A stretch of 64,000 nt of DNA from Vitis vinifera (taxonomy: Eukaryota > Streptophyta > Magnoliopsida > Vitales > Vitaceae). Shown one piece after another: positions 50,996 to 64,000 of the stretch. Within the stretch, counting starts at the first letter, position 1. The number at the start of each line of letters is the position of its first letter. The position numbers and the translations under genes were made by a program. The stretch lies in the NCBI RefSeq assembly GCF_030704535.1, contig NC_081812.1, forward strand, positions 16,279,001 to 16,343,000. The letters run 5' to 3'. Below the pieces are notes generated by a model that worked only from the letters and a program-made list of their open reading frames with translations, made no database searches and had not been told where the DNA came from.

Positions 50996-52093
50996 GATGA
51001 TAGAAGATTCTCAAATCTTATTTTGATCTAACAGAAAACTCAGGATTTTTTGTTTATGAAAGTCTCGTTTAAGAAGCAATTGGACATCATATAAACTAGT
51101 ACCCAGATCTCTCTCAAACAAAACATGGAAGTTAAGCTTTTGGAGCTACAGTTGCAAGTTATTGGTATAAAAACGTTTTGCAGAAACTTGATTATGGCAG
51201 CCCAGCCTGGCCATACAATAAAAAAACCACTTGAGCATGATCCTACACGCGTCCCTGCCAGCGTACTTTGGAACACCAAGGCAGACTTAAGCTGAAGCAT
51301 CAAACATGGAGCCGACCTGCGACTTTCCATATTTTTCATCTACCTTTCAGTCTACATCGCTCATTCTTGAGGAGCGATTGGAGTGTGATCCCTCCAACCC
51401 TTTGGTCCATGGTTCAGCCAAATTACCTTGAATTCCAGATGTGTAAGCGGCAATTTGGGTTGTTTTTGGTTCGTGTTGAATTGGAGAATGTTTTGGTAAT
51501 TCAACCAATTGGTGGACATTACATTAACCTTTTGCAGACTAGATCTGCGAAGTGGAACGGTTTAGATTAGATTTCACCAATAAATTCCCAGAAGCTCTGG
51601 ATTCTAAATTCTCAGATCCATTTTCCTGGTTATGGATTTCTGATATTGCAGTGTGCCTATTTTGAGTCCTAAAAAACAATTTGAAACTCAAAGCATTGAG
51701 AGATTCCTGGGGCATTTGGATTCTTGGTTGTGGACTACAGAGGTATTCAAGGAGGGTTTACCTTCATTTCTTGGAAAGAATTCGTTCAGGTAGATATGCA
51801 AAGATACGGGTGCCATAAATAAACAAGCACGATTCTCAACAATGCCAATTCTGTTTTAGATTCTCAACGATTCTCCAAATTGATTCTCAACAAAATGTAC
51901 TGTCAAGAAGCTGCGTATGAAACTGAAAAACTTAAGCAAATAAATACAAAAAGCTTGCGGCCCCAGGCAATTTCCATAGGACATGAAATGAAGGTGTGTT
52001 GACGTATTTTAAGAACAGTAGCTAATATAAAAATTAAGCAGTCATTTGGAGCCATTTGGAGCGGGGGCCCATGACAGATATCTTGCAGCACAA
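50996..52093. other. Convergent 3' region of AKR E and P5CS
   Basis: Tail-to-tail interval that should hold both 3' UTRs. Open frames here (for example around 51268-51570) have no recognisable domain and no splice partners. Nothing else is supported. Confidence 0.6.
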
Positions 52094-55000
52094 TCAAGAT
52101 TGTAGAGCGAGACTCTTGTGGGTGTAAATGACCCCTTCATCGCCATCCACAATGTGTCCATTTCCTTTCAGAATCCTGCATTTACAGAACAATGGAAGCA
52201 ATTAATAGATAAGATCAATCATGAACCAAAATTCTCACTTTCATGGAGAGAAAACAAGGAAAAAAAAAGGCCCCCATCTATGAATTGGAAGGAAGAATGT
52301 AGAGCCATGGTTGTTGAAGGAAAGAAGACTATTGTACAGAATTTGAGCTACTACAGTGCCTAGGAAGCCCAATCAACAGCTCTCCACCACTCACAAAAAG
52401 AGGCTACGCAGAAACATTTGTTATCTATTCTCATTTCCAATTTCTTGCATTTGCTTCCAACCCATCAATCTCAGAATCCACATTAGCTATACACTCCCTC
52501 AAAATGTTAGTTCTTAATAGCCTGACATTTTTCTTACTGCACCATAACCCATCTAATTGCTAGATTACACAAAAACCAAAAACACTTAATTGCACAATAA
52601 AGAAACTCAGACTTTACATACCATCGGCTCGTCAACAATCCTTCGACTCCTACTGGACCTCGAGCATGAATCCTACTCGTACTTATGCCAACCTATTCAA
52701 ACATCAAACAAGACCAACAAATGAAACCAAGATTCTTTCATGTTGATTTCTAACAGCTGGATAGTTGGAAGATTCCATACCTCTGCACCAAGTCCAAAAC
52801 GTGCTCCATCACAAAATCGGGTACTTGCATTATGGAAAACTGCAGCACTGTTGAGATAGATAATGAGCCACATTTCAAGGTTAACACAAATATGTGCAAC
52901 AATTTAGCATAAATTACTCAAACAATTTACAGACCATTGCATTTGTAAGACAACAAAACCAGAAAGACTCAGGAAGCACGGCCGAAGGTATACACTACTG
53001 TTATATCTTTATACTGTAAGATAGAGCTGCATTATCAAATCATCCATACCTGTCCACTTGAAGTAGGAAAATTTCAGCAATTTTGGAGTCTTCTGTGATG
53101 ATACAATCAGTATGAGAACTGAAAGAAAAGTTAAAGAGAAACCAGAATATCACAAACGGCCATAAAATATTTATATGCTAAACAAAAGAAGAAAAATGGG
53201 AGTATTCAACATGCCTTCCATGTCGATGTATATGGTCAATGGCAGAATGCACATCATCTACAATTTCAACTGTGCAAGCCATGGAATTGTACTCATGATG
53301 GAATGAGTTAACCTGAGAAATATTTAACAGTGCACTTGCTCTTGGTCCACCGTGTAGAGTAACACCTGCAGCAGATGAACTTACAACAGTTTAATTAGAT
53401 GTCAATGTCTCCCTTAAATGGTCTGCTTTTGCCTAAATAATTTCTTTCATGGTCACCATATATTCCCTGAGCATATGAATAATTTCAAATTTCTTCAAGG
53501 CCATGAAGTACAAGCCAAGATTTTAATTTTTATTTTGTGATCAACATCACTGCTAGTAGCTAGCTCTTAAGTTGATGGTTTTCTAAACCTCAGGATTAAT
53601 ACGTTCTTCCATGCCTAAACTAACGAGTCTGGGCTTCCCAGTCTTGATCGAGGAGTGCACTCTTAGGGTATCATAATGGATGAAACCCATATTAACCATG
53701 TGAAAAGTAAACATTTAACTTCAGGCTTCTCTTTTTGACTGAAAATGATTCTCTTAGAATACTTACTTTCAAAGAAACTGTCAAATCTATCTGCTATCGA
53801 GTGGCTACAATACATTTTCTCCACTGATTAGTTAATTTCTACTGTAAGGCTAAGTTTGTTTAGAAAACCTATTCCACGTTTGGATATGTATATCCATTGG
53901 ATTGGGATATCCCATCTCAACCTAAGGTTTCATGAGTGGAACATCTTTAACTATGGATATTATATCCTTGGAAAATAATATCGTATCACATCCTATCCGG
54001 ACCTCTTGTCTGACATGCCAAATGTAGCAGATTATGTGTCCTCACAATTATAAGTAGCAGAACAATCATAACTGTTCTATGGAAAATCTTTGAAACTTGG
54101 CTACAGTATTAACAGACAAGGTGAAGATGTAGAACATATTTTTGCAGAGAGGATACTAATTCCTGGAGAAATTCATACCTTTACGTTGGAGCTCTGTAAC
54201 AAGCTTATTGAACCCACCATTACTCAAAAAATCCTTGTGAACAAGAAGGGTTTCCTGAGAATACCGGGTGAGAAACAATAAGAAACTAGATTAATAAATG
54301 ATTGGTAAAGATGTTCTTTAATAGGATGCATCTGCTATAAATCTAGGCTAGATAAAACAAAAACTAGATGGTTAGTCACAGAAAATGTGGAGTGGAGTAC
54401 CATTGCATTACAGGCTGCAGGATAATCGGTCTTCGCATCCAAAACAATGTGCTTTGCCATTTTCATATTAGCTGACTTGTCGATGTAAACATGGCAAATA
54501 CCATCTGAAAGCAAACACTATAATAAAACCTCTAGTTTGCAGATTATAAATTTAAAGAGTCACAATTTATCTTACCAGCATGACCAAGAACAGGGATTTT
54601 AGTTGAATCCTTGATTTGAGAAACGAGTTTGTTGCTGCCTCTAGGGATCACAAGATCTATGACATCATCAAGCTGGGGCAGAACTAAAACAAGTTAATAA
54701 CCAACCTATTATGAAAAACCATCAAACATATCCAATCTCAATCCCCACCTTTAGCAAATCGGGAATCTGCTCTCTTGTAGTGACAAGTCCAATAAGTTTT
54801 TCACCAACAGTATCTGGGATAGCTTCAGTGATAACCTATAAAAGTGAAGAAATCCTTGTAAAAAAACGTAGCTCAAATGAAAATGTAGACCAGGAAAATC
54901 AATTAATATCATGCTTCAAAATAGTTGAGAAAGAATTTCATGGGTAATGATATCAAACCTTGTGCAAGATTGCATTTGATCTATTAGCTTCTTTCCCTCC

Positions 55001-58000
55001 TTTCAACAGTAAACCGTTCCCACTCCGAATTGCTAATGAAGCTATCTATTGAATCATTAAAAAAATTAATGGTCAATAAATCAAGAAAATACTACAGAGT
55101 AGATTAGCTGACTGACAACAGCACAAAACCACTGTCTATTCAATGACTAGGAGAAAAAGGATGGGAGAGCCAAAGATTGGCTCAGAAGTATGAATTATCT
55201 TCCATAGTCACTGCTAATAGAAAAATCCTTATGCATCCAAGCAGCATTGCTTTACTGCTTAATGATATCAGATGCCACCACTGAGCATAACAGAACCAAA
55301 TCAACTTGTTCAGTGGGACCTTAAATAGTCTTTCTTTCTTTCTTGGTAAACCTTAAACATACTAATCAATAAAAATATGCTGGGATTGATGAGAAGAGAA
55401 ATTTCTTGTCTACCTGAACTAGCGCATCAGGTCGTGCCTCAAAAACAACCAGGAGGACACCCATAGGACAAGATGTCTTCTCTAAGATAAGTCCATCTGC
55501 AAGCTGGATGCAAGAGCAGTCATCAGATGTCGAGACAACTAATAACCAAAGCATATGGACAAAATCATATTAAGCCTAGTGCATATTTCATGAGTCCAAA
55601 GAGTAATCATGTTTGATGATTGAATCTATTGTTGTTTTGTAGAATTTGAAAACTAGACTTCTAAACAAATAATACAACTTTTATAGGAAGCAGAAGTCAG
55701 ATACCATCAGTATGTTACAGATACCTAAAAGGGAGACGTGTAACATTGATGTCTCCACGTTAAATAACCATCCAAACCTCATTTCATAGTTTGGTTATTG
55801 ATGATCAAGATTACATAACTCTGCAGATCGTTTTCTTACCTCCATTCTACTTAAAACATGACCAATGGGTTCTTTCATGTCTGCTAGCATCCGAATTGAT
55901 TTTGCTAGACCAGAGATCTGCATAACACAATGAATTTTATGAAGAACATGGACATGCTTCTATTAAACATTGAAATAAGACAGGCAAGCTTTGAGAAACA
56001 AACAGAAGAGCACCAACTAAGACAGTTATAACAACAGGATGAAGTCTTCTTTTTATTAAGGAAAAAAAAAAGAAAAAAAGAAAAACTCATTAGCAACCAA
56101 AAACCAAAGAATAGAAGAAGAAACAAAGTAGGTATGAATATGCAAGCTCTTAGTCATGATAGTACTCCACTAATCAATAGTTCCCCACCTTCCCAGGCTT
56201 TAAGGTCAAACGAGATAGTAATGACTTGTCATACCCAGCCTCCTGTGCAGCAGCAACATCAACTTCATTCTCAACTTTAATCAAGCTTTCATTTGCTTCT
56301 AGGGCATCGGCTATGTCCAACAAAATTTTCCTCCTATCTTTTGAAGGCAGGGCCTGAAAAAGCATCCATATGGATTATTCAAAATTCCAGTGTAACCACT
56401 TTCCAAATAAACTATAAATTAAAGAATACAGAAAGCTAAGAAGTTGTAGTGAGGAAATATTGGATGCCAAAGAAAGTTATGTTACTTACAAGAACCTCTA
56501 GTCGTGCAATTATAAAGAATGTAGTTACCTGAAGCCGCCTGGAACATTCTCGTGCAGCCACTGCCATTTCACGGGCACCAATTTCTTTCACTAGGGTCCA
56601 TGAATGTGCATCTTTATGGAAAAGTGTACCGACACGCTGCCCTTGAAGTACTTTTATAATGTTGTCAGTGGCGTACCCACTTCAAGAAAGAAAGAAATTT
56701 AGAATTCAAACATGGAACAACCATCCTATTGAGAAAACCAGCATGCCTCTCACAATACTTGGTGATATATTGGCTCCCAAAGACAATAATAAATCAAGTC
56801 TTGGGATATATAATACATATTAAGCATTAAAAAAAAACGGAATATCTAAGAATGAAATGGAGGGAGGATTAGATTTTTGGTGAATTGACTTCTGACGGAG
56901 CAGGTTAAATTCAATAATTGAAACTGGGTCAAATGATGGATCAGGTTATGTTTTCAATCACAGTTAGATATTATTGAGACACTAAGAGAACTTGCCATTA
57001 ACTACAGCCACATGTTCAAACACAAACGCCAGTGTTCTCAACCAGACTGGATGTTTGAACCAGCTAGATGATCAATCAAGCACCTTTCTAGTTTCCCAAA
57101 AACAATCCTTATAAAAGAACCCTCCCCTCATTTGGGTTTATCCGAGTTTCTTTCATTCATATTTGTACTCAATTACCATGTTTAACCATCACACATTTAA
57201 CCACATGGTTAAACCTGGCCATTCAGACTGAACAGCTAACACATAAACCAATCCCTTCCACTAGTTGGCCAATATCCAAGGTCTGCAAACATTGGATGCT
57301 GTGGAAATAGAAAGCATCCCTGACTCCAAATTCGGATTGTTCTGTATGATGAAACAAGAATTGGATACAACTGTACCTTGTAATCACTGTAGGGGTGCCA
57401 GCATCGGCTGCCTGGTTAGCAGCTTTTACTTTAGCAGTCATACCCCCTCTTCCAACCTTAGACTTGTCTCCAAATGTAATTTCTCCTTCATGTTTTTCCT
57501 TAACATATGTATGGATTAATTCCGCATGTGGCTTATTTGGAGGGGCATTGTACAGACCCTCTACATCACTCAACAAGACAAGAAGGTCAGCTTTTAGTTC
57601 CAGAGCCAGTAGAGTTGCCAGACTGTCATTATCACAAAATATACCAGAAGAATCCTGAAAACAGTTTTCATAATCAGACAACATATACATCTGGCAAATG
57701 ACATAAGTAAGCAACTGAAGTGCAAAAATAATAAAATAAATAAATAAATAATAGAAAAAGGGAGCATAGAAGTAACAGACACATGAATTTAAGATGAGTT
57801 AAAACAGGGGAAGCATGAACTAAGGGTTTTAACAAAATTAGTGCTAGGCAGTGGCTTCGTAATGACAAGCTGCTACCAAAAAAAAACCTAGCGCTTATAT
57901 TTTCCATGTCCTCATGGTAAATCTGCAATTACCAATCAAAAAGTAGTGTTGTATGTTCGATGCACATAATGAGAAATCTTATAAAAGCACCATATGTTTG

Positions 58001-60720
58001 TCATATGTGCATGCATGAAAGTAATTGATCATTTTTCATTTGTAGCAAGCCTCCAAATTACCCAGTTCTGAAAATTACAAAATGAACCATGAATGTGTCA
58101 GCGCCAGATAGCAGTGACCTTCCAAAGGGTAAAACTGCATAAAACTACCAAAACAGATATGAATACAACAAACATACATCTAGCCCATTGTGGCAGTCTA
58201 GTTTAGACCATGAACCCTGAGCCCAGTTGGACCCTGGTGGGAGACAGTGATGAGTTTCAGCCTGACTAAATTTCATACCAGAAGTAGGGATAATCCAATC
58301 TTCTAGGCCCACCAGTTTAGTAACACATGTAATATGTGTATTTGTGTACTTATACAGGAACATATGCACATAGGCTTCATATAACATTACTATATAGGTA
58401 AATTGGTCTAGAGCCGTTATAAATTTGTTGATTGATTAGAAATATCATCAATTCTTATTAACTGAAAATGAAGCCAAATGTAGAAGTAGCTGCAAACTTA
58501 AAGCAGTAACATACCTCATTTGGATGATCCCTGGTACTGATTGCATCATTTTCATTAAAAATAGGAATGACCCTTAGATCTAACAAGGATCCAACTGTTT
58601 CAGAAAGTTGCATTCTGAAATCTGGATTTCTAAAATCACTATTCGTGACAAGAAGTTGAGAAGCCGTAACATCCAGCTGCATAAAGACGACTGCTTCATT
58701 AGGACCTCAAAGAAATTAACCACAACAGCCACCAGCTGGGGCTAATGCATTAGAAATGGTAACTAGCTTAGTCTACCCATAAATAGGTAAGTACTGAAGC
58801 CATAATAAATGTTCTAATGCAATTCCATATTCCAGAATGCGATAGTAAATAGATTATTTTTCACCTGGCTGAATAAAGTATCATACAGAGCCATGAGACT
58901 ACTCTGTCCGACAGCTGCACAAGCTTTTGAATCAAGCTCAATTTGCGGTTTCTGGAGATCATCCAAGCTGCAAAACAAATGTGGAATTCCTTCAGGCAAT
59001 CCATTCTCTCCCTTTCAAAGGAAAGAAACGATTAAATTTCCTTCTTTCTTTAGAACCAAAACATGAGTGTCTTTCTAATAATACAAATAATTATCACGCC
59101 AACAAAATGATCATTGATTTAACAACTTATTACACCATGATTTCATTTTTCCTTTTTCCGTCTTAACAACTAGAAGAATCAAATCAACCTAGCATTTTGG
59201 TGTAAATGCTAAGAATTTACCAGCTCGGCACAGGTTGAATTTAACATCTGAATGGACAAAATATTTTATCTCAGAACTATTTTGCCATCTACATGCATAA
59301 TTTTCCATCCAGACTGCTTCAAGCACTAAAGTTTCCAGGTGTAAAATAACACAGAAAAACACCATGCTCATAATTTTGGAGTTAAGCCAAAACCATTTAT
59401 ATACTATAGATAATAACGAAACTAAAACACTAATCAATCTCAAGAAACAAGGCGATAAAAGAAACCAGCAAGCATAACCAGTGATGACAAAACCTGCTGT
59501 TGACCAATCTCCTGTATCGAAGCCTTTGGATGCCAACACCAACAGCACCTGAAGCCACCAATATGACCTCATAGCCTTGGGAGTTCAATTCTTTAAGCTG
59601 TAGGGTTTTCATTCATTTGAAACATAATATTGTCAGAAAGAAGAAACGGTAAGGAAAGCAAAAGGCAAAACAAGTGGAAGGCATTGTTGCAGGATGTGCT
59701 AGATTTGCAATCTTTTCGGAAAACCTCCAAACAAATGGTCATTGCAAGCCAAATGTACCTGCTCACAAAGAGCTCCAACTCTACCCACTGCTAATCTTCC
59801 ATCGGCTCGAGTAACCACAGCTGTTCCAACCTTCACCATCCAAAAACCAACCAGTCAACAAAACAAATGGTGAATGCTAATAATGCCGGATCATCGGAAG
59901 CATGATAAATCATCAAATTTTTACATAATATAAATGATCACTTGTCTGTTTAATTTCTAAGCCAAAATCCCATTACTGAGATCAATTAAAAAAATAATTA
60001 ATTAAAATAAATCGAGAAACAAATCAATAGAATTGAATGGCACAGAATTAATGGTATCCAATTGCGCCAAGATTGCCAGAAAAACAAAAAATTAAAATAA
60101 ATAAATCTGACTAAAGCCACAATAAATGATCAAAGGATTAGAATGCTTAATGCCATGAAGCATTCACTTGACTTATCACTTTTCTTCTTTTATTTTCAAT
60201 AACAAATGCCAAAACAAATGGAAAGCGACGATCTTCAAAAGGAAACGATCTGAATATGCAATTAAAAATTAAAATCACATTAAGTAATTTAACTATATTT
60301 TCAAAACCAAATCAAAATATTGCGTCTAATAATGACGCTGGTCTATATCAGTCTTTTAATTTAAAGGGAAAATAATAATAGAAAAGGACATGGGTTGTCA
60401 CTTTTCTCAATCAACAGCATTTTTTATTTTTGTTTTCGTTTCCCAATCAGAATAGCATTACTTTTTTCTTTATTTGTTTAAAAATCAAAATCTCCCTGCA
60501 AAGAGCCGTGAACAAGAAAGAAAAGGATACACAGGAAAAAGGATAAAACAATCATACGTGAATGTATATATATATATCCTGATGACTCTGAGACTAGGGC
60601 TTACGAAATCGAAGGTGAAAGATGATGAAACGGTAAAAAGGTGCGCAGAAAATGAGAGTATGAAACAACCTTAACAATGACACGCTTGACGTCCTTGACG
60701 AACTCGCGAGAGGAATCCAT
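52094..60720 (-). CDS. P5CS: Delta-1-pyrroline-5-carboxylate synthase
   Basis: Bifunctional glutamate 5-kinase and glutamyl-phosphate reductase, making P5C for proline synthesis. Twenty exons: 60720-60670, 59830-59759, 59597-59494, 58967-58865, 58676-58515, 57654-57377, 56679-56529, 56353-56189, 55917-55840, 55503-55414, 55045-54959, 54835-54749, 54672-54576, 54504-54401, 54254-54179, 53365-53215, 53118-53050, 52847-52781, 52692-52622, 52175-52094. They total 714 aa (family about 717). The kinase domain includes [32 protein letters not shown] and GRGGMTAKV. The reductase domain includes [16 protein letters not shown], the catalytic Cys540 in DYPAACNAM, and [13 protein letters not shown]. The DFR segment near Phe125 is where the moth bean feedback-relieving Phe change lies. 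Intron 16 has a GC donor (GGAAG|GCATGT). Oddities: [10 protein letters not shown] where GVGRQ is usual, and SSLDDLQKP for SSFADLQKP. Confidence 0.95.
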
Positions 60721-62377
60721 GGAGTCCGGAACGGAGTCGACTCACCCACACTGAGAGATGATGATGAAGAATGCGGTTGGCAGAACTGGGCAAGCGAAAC
60801 GAGCGGAGAGAGGCGTTTGAGTGAACAGTTACGACTAATGATCCCTCAACTCTTGTTCTCCATCAAATACCAGCTTGCCATCTTTTGCCAGCTTCCCTAC
60901 TCATTTGAATCGCTGATAATTACCAATATCTCCACGCCCGATCCAAGTAAACTGGCCCTAGTTACCCCTTACTACCATTTCATGTCACTTCTCCGCCCCT
61001 TACATACACCACCTTCTAACCCTTCCCATATGGTGTCGTCCATTTTAAAAGGCAAAATAATATAAATATAAATATATATATCCTCTTATGCATGGCTACT
61101 TTTTGTACATTTGATTGAGAACAGAATAAAATACCAAGTCAAATAACATATTCATTCTCCTCCTCGTTTGTTTATGCGAATTTAGTAGTCCCCAAATTGG
61201 AATGCAACGTATTTTCTATTTGAAAAATATATTTTAATTTTTATTTCATTAACAGATAAAGATTATCTGTTAACTAAACCTACCAATAACCCCTCTTTAT
61301 CTCATAATTGGTTGCAACATAGCAGTTCATTTCTCGTACTTCTTATACATCTTCTTTGATGTCCAAATGATGGAATTGATATATCCTATTATTATAAATT
61401 TCTTTTTCCATTTTTCAACTGTATTTTCCTTTATTTCTTTAATTATGTCTTTCTTTTATATTTATGATTACTTTACCAAAAACTCTTATTCTAAAATATA
61501 ATACTTTTACTATTATTAGTACATAAATAAAAATGCAAAAATTAGAATAAGATGTGACAAGACAAAAATGTATAAAAAATTATGACTTACCCTTTTGTTT
61601 TTTCAATCCAAAAAGATTAAAACAGATTCTATTTAAAAATAATATTCCAATTCTCAAGTGATATATTAAACAAAAGTATCTTATAAATAAATATATTATA
61701 AATTTTTATTATATAATATGAGTTACAAATTATTATTGAAAATTTATATCGAATTCTCAAGTGGTAAATAAAATATTTTTTAATTCTCTAATTAACAATG
61801 ATTTTATATTTTATATTATATAAATCTCCTCATCTTCTTATCTTTTTTTAATAAAATTTTTATTGATTAACATCAACAATAAAATAAGAAATTTAAAAAA
61901 AATTAAAAGTAAAAAATATAACAATAAAATATTGATTTTCACTTAATATGCTAGTTAAAAATATAGATATCAAGAAAAAAGAAATACATTAGAAATCAAT
62001 ATTTAAAAAAAAAAAAAAAAGTATTTGAGTTTTAATGGTATTTTAAATTTTTTTAAATTTCTTATTTTATTGTTGTTCAATATTGGTAAGGACTAAATTT
62101 CCTTTTTTTTTTTTTCGAATCAAATCTCACAATTAAAAAAACATAATTAAAAGATAATTAAGCATATATGTGTTTACTTGTTAATCGGTGTTATTGATAT
62201 ATCAAGCGAAATGAAATTTCAAGAAATAGCACAACAAGTAAAATGGTTGTTTCTAGAAATAACAAACCAAGTAAAATGATCATTTCAAGAAATAATTACT
62301 TGATTTATGAAAAAATATATATATATATTTCAAAATATTTTTAAATAGATAAAAATTAAAACTAATTTATAATATTG

Positions 62378-62383
<6 letters not shown>

Positions 62384-62436
<53 letters not shown>
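62384..62436. repeat. (TA)n microsatellite
   Basis: Uninterrupted TA run of about 53 bases. Confidence 0.95.
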
Positions 62437-62440
<4 letters not shown>

Positions 62441-63756
62441 ATTAGTGATTCATAATCCACTTTTCCTAGTCTTTCTCATAATGAAATATGATAAAATTAG
62501 TCATTTTCCATTTTACTATTTTTTATAAATATTTATAATTTATAGTTATGTCAAAATTTTATTGCACATTACATACTTTTAGATTTTGTGAACATGACCC
62601 ATCCATGCATGTGAATTGTTTTTTATGGTGCCAATGTTATCGATGGTTCCTACAATATGAAAATTGGTAGACCTAATAATTATTCATAAAATCTATATTC
62701 ACATCTATATTTATTTATTTTTATTAGTTCATATAAAAGGTATTCTCAATAATTTCAGTATCTTGCTCCATATCCAATCACTAACTGCATGTAATAAAAA
62801 TATAAAATTTCATATCTAAATCAAAATCATATGTATACAGACCCATACAAGAAAAAAAAATTTATAAAGGATTCATATCCAAATCCCAAAACATGCACTA
62901 AAATTTGATATAGAAAATCAACATTAAATATGACCAACTTCATTCTTCTGTTTAAACTTGTCTTCATGTTGTAAGTTTTTCACACACACAGAGATGAAGC
63001 ACGAGTTTGGGTTTAATTCTACCGGGTCTTCTACCTTAGTGTTTATAGAATTAGGAGTCTTCTTTCCTCATTGTTAACAATAAACATATAAAAAAAATTG
63101 ACATATGGAGGTGAATAGTTACCCTATATGAACTTCTGTTTTTCTTGACTTTTTAAATCATAGATGCAAAGTATTCGGTGAAACTTAATCGACTTAAATT
63201 AATTTTAAATTAAATTATTTTTAAATTATTAATTTAAAAATTGTTACTTAATTTTGAGTTAAGTATTAAGGTTATTTGGTAAATTAAACTTAAATTTTTT
63301 TTCTAAATCATCACATTATATATATTTATCATTATTAATTTTAATAGATATCTATTCTTTCATTATTTTTAAATAATAAATTTATTTGTGATACATATAA
63401 ATTTGAAGTATTATAAATGCATTTGATAATTATAAAAATATTTATTACAAAAGATGAGTTGTGAATGTAAAGTCATGACTATAAAATATATTCTCATTGA
63501 ATATGAGTAAATGAGTTAAAAAATATTTAACATTAAAAATAAATTAATAATTTTAACTTAATATTTAAAGTTCCTTTTACTTTAGATAGTGATATTAATT
63601 TATTTTCTCAAATATTTATTTTATTTAATGATCTAAATTAAGTTATTAAGTCAATAAATTGGTATTTGCTTTTATAGCATTCATCACGTAAGATCCTTTT
63701 TCACTAAATCAAGAGGCATCATTAAAAAATTAAAATTAAAGAATGTCTAAATCTAA

Positions 63757-63977
63757 GGTGGTGTTTGTTTTTTGATTGAATAGAAAAAGTCAAAATATTT
63801 GACTTTTTCTATTCAGCTAAAAGTAACTTGTTGACATCATCCAACATAATTAAAATGAACTTGTTATCAATAGGTCCAGTTTAGTTATGTTGGATGATAT
63901 CAACATGTTACTTATAGCTGAATAGAAAAAACCAAATATTTTGACTTTTTCTATTCAGCCAAAAAGTAAACACCACC
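63757..63977. mobile_element. Fold-back MITE, PIF/Harbinger (Tourist)-like
   Basis: A 221 bp near-palindrome. Its ends GGTGGTGTTTG and AAACACCACC are inverted, flanked on both sides by TAA (63754-63756, 63978-63980), the 3 bp target duplication of PIF/Harbinger elements. The arms pair over about 100 bases with a few mismatches. Each arm contains its own smaller palindrome around GACTTTTTCTATTC. Non-coding; the arms' similarity suggests a fairly young insertion. Confidence 0.75.
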
Positions 63978-64000
63978 TAAGTCTTCCATTGTTTATTAAT

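Larger units (their letters stand above)
60721..64000. other. P5CS promoter side and gene-free AT-rich DNA
   Basis: The first several hundred bases upstream of 60720 should be the P5CS promoter and leader. The rest is AT-rich with long homopolymers, a TA microsatellite and a fold-back MITE at the right end. No supportable gene on either strand. Confidence 0.6.

Noticed and set aside
51268-51570. 100-codon + strand frame between AKR E and P5CS
   Set aside because: Lies in the convergent 3' UTR region, with no family resemblance seen.
53870-54010. GGATAT-rich stretch in P5CS intron 15 that looked like a small MITE
   Set aside because: No convincing terminal inverted repeats or target duplication could be paired.
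57000-57200. Possible promoter-like or LTR-like stretch with TTATAAAAGAACCC in P5CS intron 6
   Set aside because: No LTR ends, primer site or coding domain next to it; a TATA-like word alone is not enough.

Overview
The window is nuclear DNA of a dicot plant. It has many short exons with GT-AG (and some GC-AG) introns, AT-rich introns and intergenic DNA, MITEs, LTR-element debris and plant-specific families. Protein style and repeat content are compatible with grapevine (Vitis), but I cannot prove the species from this sequence alone.

Layout. (1) 1724-4097 (+): a three-exon wall-associated receptor-kinase-like gene. (2) 5382-9407 (-): two-exon eIF3 subunit G, with a 3.1 kb intron carrying telo-boxes next to exon 1. 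(3) 10656-13729 (-): three-exon four-pass membrane protein of the CASP-like 5B type. (4) 14.0-17.9 kb: gene-free, with an interrupted array of about 100 bp repeats. (5) 17.9-51.0 kb: a tandem array of NADPH-dependent aldo-keto reductases (AKR4C type), all on the + strand. It holds a 5'-truncated pseudogene (A, 17882-19905), a double last-exon relic near 21.7 kb, and four copies that look intact: B 22650-33170 (313 aa), C 35347-40031, D 43625-47291 and E 48268-50995 (315 aa each). All four share the same seven-exon structure and keep the Asp-Tyr-Lys-His tetrad. Intron 1 of B is swollen to 6.8 kb by old Ty1/copia fragments. (6) 52094-60720 (-): a complete 20-exon delta-1-pyrroline-5-carboxylate synthase (714 aa), convergent with AKR E. 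(7) 60.7-64 kb: AT-rich gene-free DNA with a fold-back MITE.

How the genes relate. AKR4C enzymes detoxify reactive aldehydes and ketones, and P5CS makes proline. Both are stress-related by family knowledge, but nothing in the sequence shows co-regulation and the adjacency may be chance. A, C and D are very similar, introns included, B is a sister copy and E is the most divergent. This implies repeated local duplication.

Most unusual object: a 538 bp, extremely GC-rich element at 34340-34877 between AKR B and C. It has short terminal inverted repeats, a perfect 11 bp target-site duplication, a 25 bp minisatellite, a perfect 11 bp-stem hairpin, and a tRNA-like Pol III promoter (A box and perfect B box) in an AT-rich centre. 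I cannot assign it to a named family. Also notable: a GC-AG intron 6 shared by AKR copies A-D but not E, and a GC-AG intron in P5CS. Exon boundaries were read by hand from splice consensus and frame continuity; all coding lengths sum to whole codons.
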